Shown in pieces: positions 1 to 5,404 of a stretch of 8,592 bases of DNA. The notes beneath the pieces were generated by a model. It did not search any database, was not told where the DNA came from, and worked only from the letters and a program-made list of their open reading frames with translations. A program made the position numbers and the translations under genes. Origin of the DNA: JACMNW01 sp031402355 (GTDB lineage: Bacteria; Pseudomonadota; Alphaproteobacteria; Rhodobacterales; Rhodobacteraceae); the NCBI GenBank assembly GCA_031402355.1, contig JANNSG010000154.1, positions 1 through 8,592 of the forward strand, in the 5' to 3' direction. Within the stretch, counting starts at the first letter, position 1; the number at the start of each line of letters is the position of its first letter.

Positions 1-41
1 CGCTGCACAAGATAGGCTGGCAGTGGCTTGGCCTGATCCAT
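1..41 (-). CDS. N-terminus of a probable beta-carbonic anhydrase (partial)
   Basis: Only the first 13-14 codons are present; the gene reads leftward off the window. The minus strand shows an ATG at 41-39 preceded by AGGAG (53-49) with a 7-base spacer, which is a textbook ribosome binding site, so a real gene start is well supported. The visible residues are MDQAKPLPAYLVQR. From memory, beta-carbonic anhydrases of Rhodobacterales begin with a very similar 'KPLPxYLVQRYxGWK' stretch, so the likely product is the zinc enzyme that interconverts CO2 and bicarbonate. This identification rests on about 14 residues and none of the zinc ligands are visible, so it is tentative. The gene is divergent from the small helical-protein gene at 187 and shares a 145-base intergenic region with it. 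Confidence 0.5.
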   Translation of the reverse strand, partial: MDQAKPLPAYLVQ

Positions 42-112
42 CGGGTCGCTCCTGGCTTGGGTCTCTGGCTTAACTAGGCTGCAATTGCCGAAAATTCGAG
101 GGGTTTCTTTCA

Positions 113-145
113 GCGCCGGAAACCTTTTCTTCAGCACGCCGGCGC
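113..145. repeat. Inverted repeat in divergent intergenic region
   Basis: GCGCCGG (113-119) and CCGGCGC (139-145) are perfect 7-base inverted arms separated by 19 bases. The element lies between the divergent starts at 41 (minus) and 187 (plus). It could be an operator for either gene or a hairpin in the leader of the plus-strand gene. No T-run follows, so it is not an intrinsic terminator. In GC-rich DNA a 7-bp pair at this distance can arise by chance. Confidence 0.3.
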
Positions 146-186
146 AACCTTGGTCTTGGGTGTGAAACAAAACTTTGGGTGAAGAT

Positions 187-567
187 ATGACAAATGTAGC
201 AGCATTGCCGCTGGTCGAACGGGTGCGCCAGGATGCGGAGCCGATTGCCACGATCTATCGCAATCTTGGCACCTCTGCCGCCGAACAGGTGGTGACGCGT
301 GCGCTTGCCGAACTTGGGCTTGCCATGGGCGGGCTGGCGCAGCAAGTGCGCAAGCATGATCTGGCAGATGTGTCCCGCCAGTTGCGCAAAGTACAACGGA
401 TGGCGGAACAGATCGGCATGGTCAGTCTGGGCGTGGTGGCGCAAGACGCGCGCACCTGCTTTGATCGCAGCGATGTCACCGCCTTTTCCGCCGTCTGGGC
501 ACGCCTGATCCGGGTGGCAGAACGGTCGCTGACCACCGACCGCAGCTTGCGCGATCAATCGGTCTAA
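187..567 (+). CDS. Small all-helical protein resembling an Hpt domain without the phospho-histidine
   Basis: This encodes 126 residues, alanine-rich and predicted helical, with no signal peptide or membrane segment. The ATG at 187 is chosen because GGGTGA sits 4 bases upstream; a TTG at 175 in the same frame has no such support. Residues 66-77 (LRKVQRMAEQIG) align by eye with the Hpt signature A-H-x-L-K-G-x-A-x-x-I-G. The trailing A73, I76 and G77 match, and a second helix (about 82-95) and third helix (about 98-115) follow as in Hpt domains. The phosphoacceptor histidine position is Arg67 and the following lysine is Gln70. If the fold is right, this cannot act as a normal phosphotransfer protein and may instead be a binding or scaffold version. 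It could equally be an unrelated helical bundle. It lies 95 bases upstream of the aminopeptidase gene on the same strand, possibly in one transcript. Confidence 0.75.
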   Translation: MTNVAALPLVERVRQDAEPIATIYRNLGTSAAEQVVTRALAELGLAMGGLAQQVRKHDLADVSRQLRKVQRMAEQIGMVSLGVVAQDARTCFDRSDVTAFSAVWARLIRVAERSLTTDRSLRDQSV

Positions 568-662
568 GCGGCAGGGGTTGCAGGCAGCGGTGGTTGCGTT
601 AGGCTTTGTGGGGTAAATCGGCATCGGGTACACTGCCCCGCGCCCTGCATCCCGGACACAAG

Positions 663-2051
663 ATGACCCTAACTTTCGCCGACCCTGCAAGCCCGTCGCG
701 TGCCCTTCACGTCGTCTCGTCCGAAGATCTGCCGCAATGGCTTACCCGTCAGCCGCTGCATTGGCAAACTTGGCTATCGGGGCAAGGTTTTGACGCAGCC
801 TTGGGGGATACCCGGCTCTTGCCTGGTGCTGATGGCGCGATCGAAGCCGCAGTTACTGGCTTTGGCACACTGAAAACCCGCGCACGTACCCGCTTTGGCC
901 TCGCGCGCGCCCTGCCAGTCTTGCCTTCAGGTAACTGGCACCTCGAAGGCCCCCTGACCCAAGTCCAGCGCGACGAAGCAGCACTTGGCGCGCTTCTGGC
1001 CGCTTACCGCTTTGATCGCTACCGCCCCGGCAAGACCGGCACGCCGCAGGCCGTGCTCAAAGCCCCCGAAGGTTGTGACGCGGCCCGTCTGATCGCCATG
1101 GCAACGGCTGAGTTTCTGACCCGCGATCTGATCAATACCCCCGCCTCCGACATGGGCCCGGCCGAACTTGAAGCCGCCTTTCTTGCCCTTGCAGCCCAGT
1201 TCCACGCCTCAACCGAAGTTATCCGCAGCGATGATCTGCTGACCCGGAATTTTCCGATGATTCACGCCGTTGGCCGTGCATCGTCGCGCGCTCCGCGCAT
1301 CCTCAGCCTGCGTTGGGGCGACCACGGCCCGCGCCTGACGCTGGTCGGCAAGGGTGTGTGTTTTGATACCGGGGGGCTTGATATCAAGCCGTCCTCGGGC
1401 ATGCTCTTGATGAAAAAAGACATGGGCGGGGCGGCCACGGTCATGGGTCTTGCCCATATGATCATGGCGCTGAAGCTGCCGCTGCAACTGCGCGTTATCG
1501 TGCCGGCTGTCGAAAACGCCATCGCGGGCAATGCCATGCGCCCCAGCGATATTCTGACCTCCCGCAAAGGCCTGACGGTTGAAATCAACAACACCGATGC
1601 CGAAGGTCGCCTGATCCTCGCCGATGCGCTGGCCTGGGCCGATGAAGACGCACCCGATGTCCTCATTTCAATGGCCACACTCACCGGGTCGGCCCGGGTC
1701 GCTGTCGGCCCCGACCTTGCCCCGTTCTATACCGATGATGACGCGCTTGCCGCCGCTCTGTCTGACGCTGCCCCGGGTGCCTGCGATCCGGTCTGGCGCT
1801 TGCCGTTCTGGGATGCCTATGAGCCGATGATCGAACCCAAGATCGCCGATCTGGACAATGCTCCGGCGGGCAGTTTTGCGGGCTCCATCACCGCCGCCTT
1901 GTTCCTGCGCCGGTTTGTGACCTGCCCACACTACATGCATTTCGATATTTACGGCCATACCCCAGCTGATGCACCCGCCCGCCCCAAAGGTGGCGTGGGT
2001 CAGGGCGCACGGGCCCTGCTGGCGGCCTTGCCAAAAATGCTGAAGCTGTGA
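663..2051 (+). CDS. Leucyl aminopeptidase family protein (peptidase family M17)
   Basis: A 462-residue cytosolic metallo-aminopeptidase that removes N-terminal residues from short peptides using two divalent metal ions; the family acts as hexamers. All family residues are present: Lys230, Asp235 (in GKGVCFDTGG), Lys242 (DIKPS), Asp253 (KKDMGGA), and Asp312, Glu314 and Arg316 (NTDAEGR). Each is offset by exactly 40 from the E. coli PepA positions 270, 275, 282, 293, 352, 354 and 356, so the catalytic domain is intact without gaps in this span. The N-terminal domain (about 1-140) is divergent and shorter than in PepA. The ATG at 663 was chosen over an in-frame TTG at 606, whose extra 19 residues look non-coding; no strong Shine-Dalgarno is visible for either. 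The stop overlaps the start of the NlpC/P60 gene, implying translational coupling. It may be one of several M17 paralogues, so no symbol is given. Confidence 0.95.
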   Translation: MTLTFADPASPSRALHVVSSEDLPQWLTRQPLHWQTWLSGQGFDAALGDTRLLPGADGAIEAAVTGFGTLKTRARTRFGLARALPVLPSGNWHLEGPLTQVQRDEAALGALLAAYRFDRYRPGKTGTPQAVLKAPEGCDAARLIAMATAEFLTRDLINTPASDMGPAELEAAFLALAAQFHASTEVIRSDDLLTRNFPMIHAVGRASSRAPRILSLRWGDHGPRLTLVGKGVCFDTGGLDIKPSSGMLLMKKDMGGAATVMGLAHMIMALKLPLQLRVIVPAVENAIAGNAMRPSDILTSRKGLTVEINNTDAEGRLILADALAWADEDAPDVLISMATLTGSARVAVGPDLAPFYTDDDALAAALSDAAPGACDPVWRLPFWDAYEPMIEPKIADLDNAPAGSFAGSITAALFLRRFVTCPHYMHFDIYGHTPADAPARPKGGVGQGARALLAALPKMLKL

Positions 2052-2872
2052 CCGATCCGCGCCTTACCCCCGCCAATGACCGCGCGGCCCTCGATATTCT
2101 GCGCGGCAGCCTAGACGCCCCGCACTTTACCAAGGGCGAGCCCGCCCATCTGATCCGGCCCTTGACCGACCTTTTGGCCAGCCCCGACGGCGCACGCCAG
2201 CGCCAGTTGCTTCTGGGCGACGCCTTCACCGCGATCGACCGCCATAATGGCTTTGCCTTCGGGCAGGCCGCCAAAGATGGCTATTGCGGGTATCTGCCCG
2301 AAACGGCCCTTGGCCCGGCCGAAACGCCAACCCATTGGGTCGCAGCCCCAATGACCACCCTTTACCCAGAGGCCAACATCAAGATCAAAGAAACCGGCGG
2401 CCTTACGCTTGGCGCGCGGGTCACGGCATTGGGTGAGTTGGGCAAATTCACCCAAACCACGCGCGGCTTTGTGCCCACCTTGCACCTGAAACCCATTGGC
2501 GAATGGCACAAGGACCCCGTCGCCATCGCCCAGACCTATCTTGGCACGCCCTATCTTTGGGGTGGCAACAGCCGTGCTGGCCTTGATTGTTCTGGCCTTG
2601 TTCAAGCGTGCCTGATGTCCTGCGGTATGAATTGCCCCGGCGATTCCGATCTGCAACAGGGCTTGGGCAAGCCCATTTCCGACAAAGCCGCCCTGAAGCG
2701 CGGCGATCTTTTGTTCTGGGACGGCCATGTCGCCCTATGCATGAATGCCGATTTCATGATCCACGCCACCGCCGTCTTCATGGCTGTGGTAATGGAAAAC
2801 ACCCGTTCCGCCATCAAGCGCATCGCAGATCAAGGTTACGGCCCCGTCATCGCCCGCCGCCGCTTCCTGTAG
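2048..2872 (+). CDS. SH3b - NlpC/P60 cysteine peptidase
   Basis: A 274-residue protein starting at GTG 2048, inside the GTGA overlap with the aminopeptidase stop. The C-terminal NlpC/P60 domain (about 155-274) has the catalytic cysteine Cys181 in GLDCSGLVQ, His227 in DGHVALC and a third polar residue His239 in MIHATA, plus the usual LGTPYLWGG approach to the cysteine and KRGDLLFW before the histidine. The N-terminal 20-150 region is consistent with one or two bacterial SH3-like modules, as in YkfC-type dipeptidyl peptidase VI. Known members cut the gamma-D-Glu to diamino-acid bond in murein peptides. There is no obvious signal peptide, which fits cytoplasmic peptide recycling rather than wall remodelling. 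Coupling to the M17 aminopeptidase supports a joint role in degrading murein-derived peptides, although substrate is inferred only. Confidence 0.93.
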   Translation: MTDPRLTPANDRAALDILRGSLDAPHFTKGEPAHLIRPLTDLLASPDGARQRQLLLGDAFTAIDRHNGFAFGQAAKDGYCGYLPETALGPAETPTHWVAAPMTTLYPEANIKIKETGGLTLGARVTALGELGKFTQTTRGFVPTLHLKPIGEWHKDPVAIAQTYLGTPYLWGGNSRAGLDCSGLVQACLMSCGMNCPGDSDLQQGLGKPISDKAALKRGDLLFWDGHVALCMNADFMIHATAVFMAVVMENTRSAIKRIADQGYGPVIARRRFL

Positions 2873-2943
2873 CCGCTTATCAAGTCCAGGCGGGCTTTCT
2901 GCGCTGCCCAAAGCGAAAAGCACAGCCAAGCGCGACAATCGGC

Positions 2944-3291
2944 CTAATCCACCGCCCTGATCAGCTTGGCCTCCAGCACACGCAGCACTGCCGACAGATC
3001 ATGGCCCCGGCGCAAGATCTGGCCGTCCATTGCCACCACCGCATACATGCCCTGTTTGGCCCGCAACTTCGGGCGCTTTTCGATGCGGTACAAAGGAAAT
3101 TCCGCCGTTCGCCGAAACACGGAAAACACCGCCATTTCGCGCAGGCAGGAAATACCGTAATCGCGCCATTCGCCAACCGCCACCATCCGGCCATAAAGGC
3201 CAAGGATCACCGAGAATTCTCGCCGGTCAAAGCTGACCTGCTCGTTTGTCTGCGTCATTTGGGCAACGGGCGTCGGCGTCTGTAGCGTCAT
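2944..3291 (-). CDS. DUF2794 domain-containing protein
   Basis: A 115-residue protein on the minus strand, convergent with the NlpC/P60 gene 71 bases away. The core, about residues 20-108, matches my memory of the DUF2794 family, which is found in alphaproteobacteria: FDRREFSVILGLYGRMVA, then GEWRDYGI, VFSVFRR, PLYRIEKRPKL and ILRRGHDLSAVLRVLE. Function is unknown. No signal peptide or membrane segment is visible, and the domain is compact, with alternating charged and hydrophobic residues. The first 19 residues are low-complexity and Thr/Gln-rich. An internal Met at residue 12 (position 3258) could be the true start, since neither start has a convincing Shine-Dalgarno. Its promoter must lie in the 3292-3400 region, where a TGACC/GGTCA dyad is seen. 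Confidence 0.9.
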   Translation of the reverse strand: MTLQTPTPVAQMTQTNEQVSFDRREFSVILGLYGRMVAVGEWRDYGISCLREMAVFSVFRRTAEFPLYRIEKRPKLRAKQGMYAVVAMDGQILRRGHDLSAVLRVLEAKLIRAVD

Positions 3292-3368
3292 CCCAAAAGC
3301 TTAGCGCGCCCATCCGGCAAAGCAAGCCTTTGATGCAGGCCCCGGCGTGTCCGAATTCAGCCATGTAA

Positions 3369-3385
3369 TGACCGATGCTTGGTCA
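3369..3385. promoter_or_regulatory. TGACC-N7-GGTCA dyad, possible operator
   Basis: Perfect 5-base inverted half-sites, TGACC (3369-3373) and GGTCA (3381-3385), are separated by 7 bases. The dyad lies 78 bases upstream of the DUF2794 start and just ahead of the structured 3395-3543 segment. Its size and spacing fit a dimeric transcription-factor site, but no regulator can be named and no nearby -10/-35 pair is convincing. It could be a chance palindrome. Confidence 0.25.
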
Positions 3386-3394
3386 CGATTGCTC

Positions 3395-3550
3395 CGCAAC
3401 CTTGCCCTGATTGGGATGCATAACAGCGGTGTTGCGAGTCGACAAAACCCCGGATGGGCGGCTACTTAGCCCCCCCCAATTGGCCCCCTGTCCGGGGCGC
3501 TTGCGAGTGAGGATAAAGCCTCTGTCCCCCCGACAGAGGCTTTCCCTTTT
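3395..3550 (+). ncRNA. Candidate structured small RNA (or extended terminator region)
   Basis: No plausible protein is encoded between the DUF2794 start (3291) and the asparaginase stop (3557). The plus strand holds several possible RNA elements. CGCAAC (3395-3400) can pair with GTTGCG (3431-3436). CCCCGGATGGG (3448-3458) can pair with CCTGTCCGGGG (3487-3497) as 11 continuous pairs, two of them G-U. Inside that stem, GGCT (3460-3463) and AGCC (3468-3471) form a small hairpin. A perfect 12-bp terminator hairpin follows at 3515-3543, with a T-rich tail. The two G-U pairs would be A-C mismatches on the minus strand, which favours plus-strand transcription. TTGCGAGT occurs twice (3432-3439 and 3501-3508), flanking the main stem. 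No clear promoter was found, so the 5' end is a guess. The alternative is a 3' region of the asparaginase transcript. Confidence 0.33.
3515..3543. terminator. Strong, possibly bidirectional intrinsic terminator
   Basis: AAAGCCTCTGTC (3515-3526) and GACAGAGGCTTT (3532-3543) form a perfect 12-bp stem with a 5-C loop. On the plus strand it is followed by CCCTTTT; on the minus strand the stem ends in TTTATCC. It lies 13 bases past the stop of the minus-strand asparaginase gene, so it most simply terminates that gene. It would also end any plus-strand transcript entering from 3395 onward. Confidence 0.85.
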
Positions 3551-3556
3551 CTGGCG

Positions 3557-4552
3557 TCAAGAAAAGCCATCCGAAATTCGCAACTCGCCAAACCGCAGGC
3601 CGCGCCTGTTGTGTAAATCAACGCCAAGCCGTTCAAGAGTAACCGGGTGGCCCGCGTCCAGTACACCCACATGCACAAGAAGTGCCGCAATTGCCGCTTC
3701 TTTGGCACGCGCAGCGCCGTCCATGATTTTAAGCGCAATCCCAAGACGCAGCTCCGGGACAATCGCCACATAGACCCCATCAGCGCCGTTTTTGGTGGCG
3801 ACGCGTCCGCCCATCGCCCGCATCAAATCGGTATCGGCACCCGTTGAACCGTCGACCAGTTCAGGATGGCTGACCATGGCCCGCTTCAGCCGATAGGCTG
3901 CCCGGCTCCGCGCATCACCGCTGTCAGTGGCTACTGCAAATCGCGCCATCGCCCGGGCCAATCCGTGCAGGGATGTGGCAAAATTCGGCGCCGAACAGCC
4001 ATCGATGCCAAATCCGGGGCTGGTCTCGCCGGTCATATCTTCAAACGCATCGCGCACGGCTTTTTGCACCGGATGATCGGCTTCAATATATTCGGGCCCG
4101 CCTTTCAGATGCTTGGTCAGCGTCAGAAACCCGGAATGTTTGCCCGAGCAATTGTTGTGGATCTGGCACGGCGCCTCAAACGCCCGGATCAGACCATCGC
4201 GCGCGGCGCGGTCGTCGGGTTCTTGCGGGCCACAGCGCAGATCGCTTTCCGCCAACCCAAGATCGGCAAGCCATCGTGTCACCATATCGGTATGAACCGC
4301 CGCGCCCATGTGGCTGGCGCAAGCCAGCGCCAGTTGCGCCGGGGTCAATCCAGTTGCATCTGCAGCCCCGCTTTCAATCAGCGGTAACGCCTGCAGCATC
4401 TTGCACGATGACCGTGGAAAGATCACCGCCGTCGGATCGCCCCATGCCTGCACAATCTCGCCCTTGGCATCACAAATCACCGCATGGCCGGAATGGCTGC
4501 TTTCCAGCAGCCCACCACGCCACAATTCCACCATCGGAACAGCTTTAGCCAT
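3557..4552 (-). CDS. L-asparaginase II family amidohydrolase (Rhizobium etli type)
   Basis: A 331-residue cytosolic enzyme predicted to hydrolyse L-asparagine to aspartate and ammonia. The family (asparaginase II, PF06089) is structurally related to serine beta-lactamases and glutaminases, not to E. coli AnsB. Known active-site features of the R. etli enzyme are in register: Ser48-x-x-Lys51 (RSSCK), Ser80 (CASH), and zinc ligands Cys135 and Lys138 (NNCSGKH) plus Cys186 (DGCSAP, equivalent to Cys189). This register itself supports starting at ATG 4552, as does GAGGGGG six bases upstream; the frame stays open to 4609 but without such a site. Further family motifs are GRVATKNGADGVYV and LGIALKIMDG. 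The gene diverges from the IalB-like gene and ends at a strong terminator. The physiological substrate is inferred from the family. Confidence 0.93.
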   Translation of the reverse strand: MAKAVPMVELWRGGLLESSHSGHAVICDAKGEIVQAWGDPTAVIFPRSSCKMLQALPLIESGAADATGLTPAQLALACASHMGAAVHTDMVTRWLADLGLAESDLRCGPQEPDDRAARDGLIRAFEAPCQIHNNCSGKHSGFLTLTKHLKGGPEYIEADHPVQKAVRDAFEDMTGETSPGFGIDGCSAPNFATSLHGLARAMARFAVATDSGDARSRAAYRLKRAMVSHPELVDGSTGADTDLMRAMGGRVATKNGADGVYVAIVPELRLGIALKIMDGAARAKEAAIAALLVHVGVLDAGHPVTLERLGVDLHNRRGLRFGELRISDGFS

Positions 4553-4558
4553 CAATTT

Positions 4559-4565
4559 CCCCCTC
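4559..4565 (-). promoter_or_regulatory. Ribosome binding site deciding the asparaginase start
   Basis: The minus strand reads GAGGGGG at 4565-4559, then six bases, then ATG at 4552. This fixes the start at residue MAKAVP rather than any codon further upstream in the open frame, and it agrees with the numbering of the catalytic residues. Confidence 0.75.
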
Positions 4566-4612
4566 ACGGATACGCGATTTGTTGCCCATGGGGCTTTCGC
4601 CGCCCGCATCTT

Positions 4613-4641
4613 TTGCGCTATGGGTTGTTGGATACTAAGTT
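4613..4641 (+). promoter_or_regulatory. Possible promoter for the IalB-like gene
   Basis: TTGCGC (4613-4618) and TAAGTT (4636-4641) are separated by 17 bases and lie about 90 bases upstream of the ATG at 4730. The match to the sigma-70-type consensus is only moderate, and the divergent asparaginase promoter must share the same 177-base region. No inverted repeat stands out between the two genes. Confidence 0.25.
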
Positions 4642-4729
4642 GGACTGCAGGACGCTACAGGAAAAGCTCGCACAATCGCGGCACTGGTCAGGCAGGGGCC
4701 AAGTAGGGCAGTTGGAGGCTCTTTAAGAC

Positions 4730-5263
4730 ATGAAATTCTATTCCGGTGGCATCATTGGCCGCATTGTTCTTGCCGCAATCTTCGCTGGAACTTCCACTTT
4801 TGCCCAGGCGCAGGAATCCACCAATCAGGTTGCCGTTGAAACGGATTGGAGCGTGTTCACCGAAGAAAGCCCGAAAGAATGTTGGGGCGTCTCCAGCCCC
4901 AAAGAAACCGTGAACACCCGCGACGGTGCACCGGTCTCTGTGCGTCGCGGCGATATCTTGCTTTTTGTCACTTTCAGGCCCGGTGGTGCGGGCGGCGAAG
5001 TATCCTTCACCGGCGGATATCCCTTTGCTGCCGGATCCGGTGTAAAGGTCGATATCGGCGGCACCACATTCGATATGTTCTCGGACGGCGAATGGGCATG
5101 GCCCGCCAGCGCTGCTGATGATGTCGCAATTCTGGCGGCGCTGAAAGGCGGGGCTACGGCCATCCTTTCAGGACAATCCGGCAAGGGCACCAAGACGCAA
5201 GACACCTTTTCCCTGCGCGGCTTCACCGCCGCAATGGAAGAGGCTGAAGCCCGCTGCAAGTAA
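4730..5263 (+). CDS. Invasion-associated locus B (IalB) family periplasmic protein
   Basis: A 177-residue secreted protein. A Sec signal peptide is clear: a basic/short n-region, hydrophobic stretch IIGRIVLAAIFAG, and an AQA-27 cleavage site before QES. The mature part opens with WSVFTEESPKECWGVSSP and ends with DTFSLRGFTAAMEEAEARCK, both typical of IalB-like proteins of Rhodobacterales. Only two cysteines remain after cleavage, Cys51 and Cys176 near the ends, so an intramolecular disulfide is likely. The family is named after a Bartonella invasion locus, but free-living relatives are common and no invasion role should be assumed; the biochemical function is unknown. GGAGG (4713-4717) lies 12 bases upstream of the ATG, a somewhat long spacing. 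The gene is monocistronic, with a divergent neighbour on the left and a terminator right after it. Confidence 0.85.
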   Translation: MKFYSGGIIGRIVLAAIFAGTSTFAQAQESTNQVAVETDWSVFTEESPKECWGVSSPKETVNTRDGAPVSVRRGDILLFVTFRPGGAGGEVSFTGGYPFAAGSGVKVDIGGTTFDMFSDGEWAWPASAADDVAILAALKGGATAILSGQSGKGTKTQDTFSLRGFTAAMEEAEARCK

Positions 5264-5287
5264 CTTGAATTGATACGAGGCCGCTTT

Positions 5288-5314
5288 GCCCCGGCACACC
5301 CTGCCGGGGCTTTT
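5288..5314 (+). terminator. Intrinsic terminator after the IalB-like gene
   Basis: GCCCCGGCA (5288-5296) and TGCCGGGGC (5302-5310) form a perfect 9-bp GC-rich stem with a 5-base loop, followed by TTTT (5311-5314). It begins 24 bases past the stop codon and separates the IalB-like gene from rlmN. Confidence 0.88.
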
Positions 5315-5334
5315 GCATTTCTTGCACCAGCCGG

Positions 5335-5363
5335 TTTCGTTTTCCCTGATTCTCGCCTATAGC
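5335..5363 (+). promoter_or_regulatory. Possible rlmN promoter
   Basis: TATAGC (5358-5363) is a fair -10 box, with TTTCGT (5335-5340) 17 bases upstream as a poor -35. It sits 41 bases before the rlmN ATG and downstream of the preceding terminator, so some promoter is needed here; these exact boxes are a guess. Confidence 0.25.
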
Positions 5364-5404
5364 GGGCGGCATCCGGGCCGTTCCCGGTTCTGTCAAAGGC
5401 TCCC

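Noticed and set aside
606..662. N-terminal extension of the aminopeptidase from a TTG
   Set aside because: The extra 19 residues look non-coding and no ribosome site precedes the TTG; the ATG at 663 gives the usual family length.
70..690. Long open frame on the minus strand antisense to the Hpt-like gene
   Set aside because: The translation is Arg/His/Cys-rich with no recognisable motif and is the shadow expected in GC-rich DNA; the plus-strand frame has a ribosome site and coherent helical composition.
2873..2943. Possible terminator between the convergent NlpC/P60 and DUF2794 genes
   Set aside because: Only weak arms (GCTTT/AAAGC, GGGC/GCCC) with long loops and no T-run on either strand.
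2587..3285. Open frame on the plus strand spanning the end of the NlpC/P60 gene and the DUF2794 gene
   Set aside because: It overlaps two well-supported genes on both strands and encodes low-complexity Arg/His/Pro-rich sequence.
3411..3773. Plus-strand frame starting at a TTG and running antisense into the asparaginase gene
   Set aside because: It has no ribosome site, crosses the strong terminator hairpin, and has Arg/Pro/Ser-rich shadow composition.
3973..4548. Plus-strand frame antisense to the asparaginase gene
   Set aside because: The minus strand carries all catalytic residues of a known family; this frame has no coherent motif.
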